Origin: Prolixibacteraceae bacterium
Lineage (GTDB): Bacteria > Bacteroidota > Bacteroidia > Bacteroidales > Prolixibacteraceae
Direction: 5' to 3'
DNA length: 64,000 nucleotides
NCBI GenBank assembly: GCA_003506435.1
Contig: DOAQ01000036.1
Location: 124,001 to 188,000 of the forward strand
Shown here: positions 63,409-64,000 of the stretch, in pieces
Position numbering within the stretch: position 1 is the stretch's first letter
Layout: every line of letters starts with the position of its first letter
The notes under the pieces: generated by a model
The model's input: only the letters and a program-made list of their open reading frames with translations
Database searches by the model: none
What the model was told of the DNA's origin: nothing
Made by a program: the position numbers and the translations under genes

Positions 63409-64000
63409 TCAGTTTTGATGAAAAGATTGTGAAACAAAATCCAATACTTCAGGTAACGCTGAACGCCAGTATGTCCAGGTATGCCCCCCGTCGCGGACAC
63501 GGAATTCGTGGGGGATTCCTCCTTTCCGCATGGCTATGTGGATCAGCGAATTCCCTTCAAACAAAAAGTCGTCATCGCCACAGTCGATATACCAACGTAC
63601 CGCTTTTTTCTGCTCCTCCGGCATATTTTCAACCAGATATAAGGCGCTGTACCTCTGATAATATGTTTCTGCTTCCTTTTCAGTAACAGTTTCTTTTTCC
63701 CGCCGTTCCAGGTGTTCTTTTGCGGCAACCAGCGAAAGCACTCCTGCATTGGCGCTTAACGGGCATGCCGATGAAAACAGTTCCGGATGGTGCAGTGCGT
63801 AAATGAAGGTACCCCCGCCGCCCATCGACAATCCGGCAATTGCCCGGTAACGTTTTTCTCCCCTTATCCGGTATTTTCCTTCAATAAAGGGGATGAATTC
63901 TTCAAAAAAGAAATCCTCGTAACGCCAGTCCCCTTTTACCGAATTAAAGTAACCTTGTCTCCCGGCAGTGGCATCGGGCATTACAATGATCATTGGCGTA
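63409..64000 (-). CDS. Esterase of the EstD/feruloyl-esterase type (partial)
   Basis: The gene runs off the window, so the N-terminus is missing. The 197 visible residues begin TPMIIVMPDATAGRQG and contain the nucleophile motif IAGLSMGGGGTF (Ser in GLSMG), WYIDCGDDDFLFEGN with the Asp, and RDGGHTWTYWRSAL with the His: a full alpha/beta-hydrolase triad. This family removes acyl groups, including feruloyl and acetyl esters, from polysaccharides. It is the first gene of the locus seen here, and the locus may extend further to the right. Confidence 0.88.
   Translation of the reverse strand, partial: TPMIIVMPDATAGRQGYFNSVKGDWRYEDFFFEEFIPFIEGKYRIRGEKRYRAIAGLSMGGGGTFIYALHHPELFSSACPLSANAGVLSLVAAKEHLERREKETVTEKEAETYYQRYSALYLVENMPEEQKKAVRWYIDCGDDDFLFEGNSLIHIAMRKGGIPHEFRVRDGGHTWTYWRSALPEVLDFVSQSFHQN

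Noticed and set aside
1..64000. tRNA, rRNA, CRISPR array, complete insertion sequence or prophage
   Set aside because: I saw no cloverleaf-like sequence, no regularly spaced repeats and no transposase, integrase or phage structural genes in any frame.

Overview
The window is a 64 kb piece of a Bacteroidota chromosome. Three things point there: a SusC/SusD pair under an ECF sigma/FecR switch, promoter-like TAnnTTTG elements, and genes that lack Shine-Dalgarno sites. The DUF3570/DUF4266/ApbE operon, the many twin-arginine leaders and the DUF6259 and WbsX enzymes suggest Marinilabiliales, perhaps a Prolixibacteraceae-like marine or gut degrader. That placement is inference.

Positions 1-12,770 are mainly core nitrogen metabolism: the end of gltB, gltD, gdhA and, on the opposite strand, asnB. 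Between gltD and gdhA lies a 1525-residue multidomain signalling protein with a PEP-synthase-type ATP-grasp domain, followed by a LuxR-type regulator that has lost its phospho-acceptor Asp. An acyl-CoA dehydrogenase closes the block.

Positions 12,788-29,045 are mixed. They hold an outer-membrane receptor, ychF, an ECF sigma operon, a TPR histidine kinase, a stand-alone receiver, a TlpA-like protein, purC and phoH. A two-gene cassette (AAA ATPase plus TOPRIM-like protein) sits between phoH and purC and looks like a split OLD/PARIS-type defence module. A four-gene exported redox operon follows: thioredoxin, ApbE, DUF4266 and DUF3570. Its DUF3570 protein carries two SGAS sites that resemble ApbE flavinylation targets.

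Positions 29,520-64,000 form one long polysaccharide utilisation locus, all on the minus strand. In transcription order it holds an esterase (cut by the window end), two DUF6259 glycosidase-like enzymes flanking a GH39, a degenerate purple-acid-phosphatase-like protein, an intact metallophosphoesterase, an SGNH hydrolase, a WbsX/GH99-like enzyme, a GH29 fucosidase, a 701-residue Tat-exported esterase, a truncated beta-helix lipoprotein, ECF sigma, FecR, SusC, SusD and a DUF5017 lipoprotein. Two tandem TIM-barrel-like enzymes of unknown family come next. The end is a Tat-dominated module: two DegT-family PLP enzymes, a Gfo/Idh oxidoreductase and two ceramidase-fold proteins. The locus has no sulfatase. 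A plausible reading is degradation of an acylated, fucose- and xylose- or uronate-containing glycan, with extracytoplasmic processing of an amino sugar, but the substrate cannot be read from sequence.

A 153-bp MITE-like palindromic element with 13-bp inverted ends and a 4-bp direct repeat lies between the sigma and FecR genes. Small broken genes (an ECF sigma remnant at 29.2 kb and the beta-helix remnant at 48.9 kb) mark edges where the accessory region has been reshuffled.
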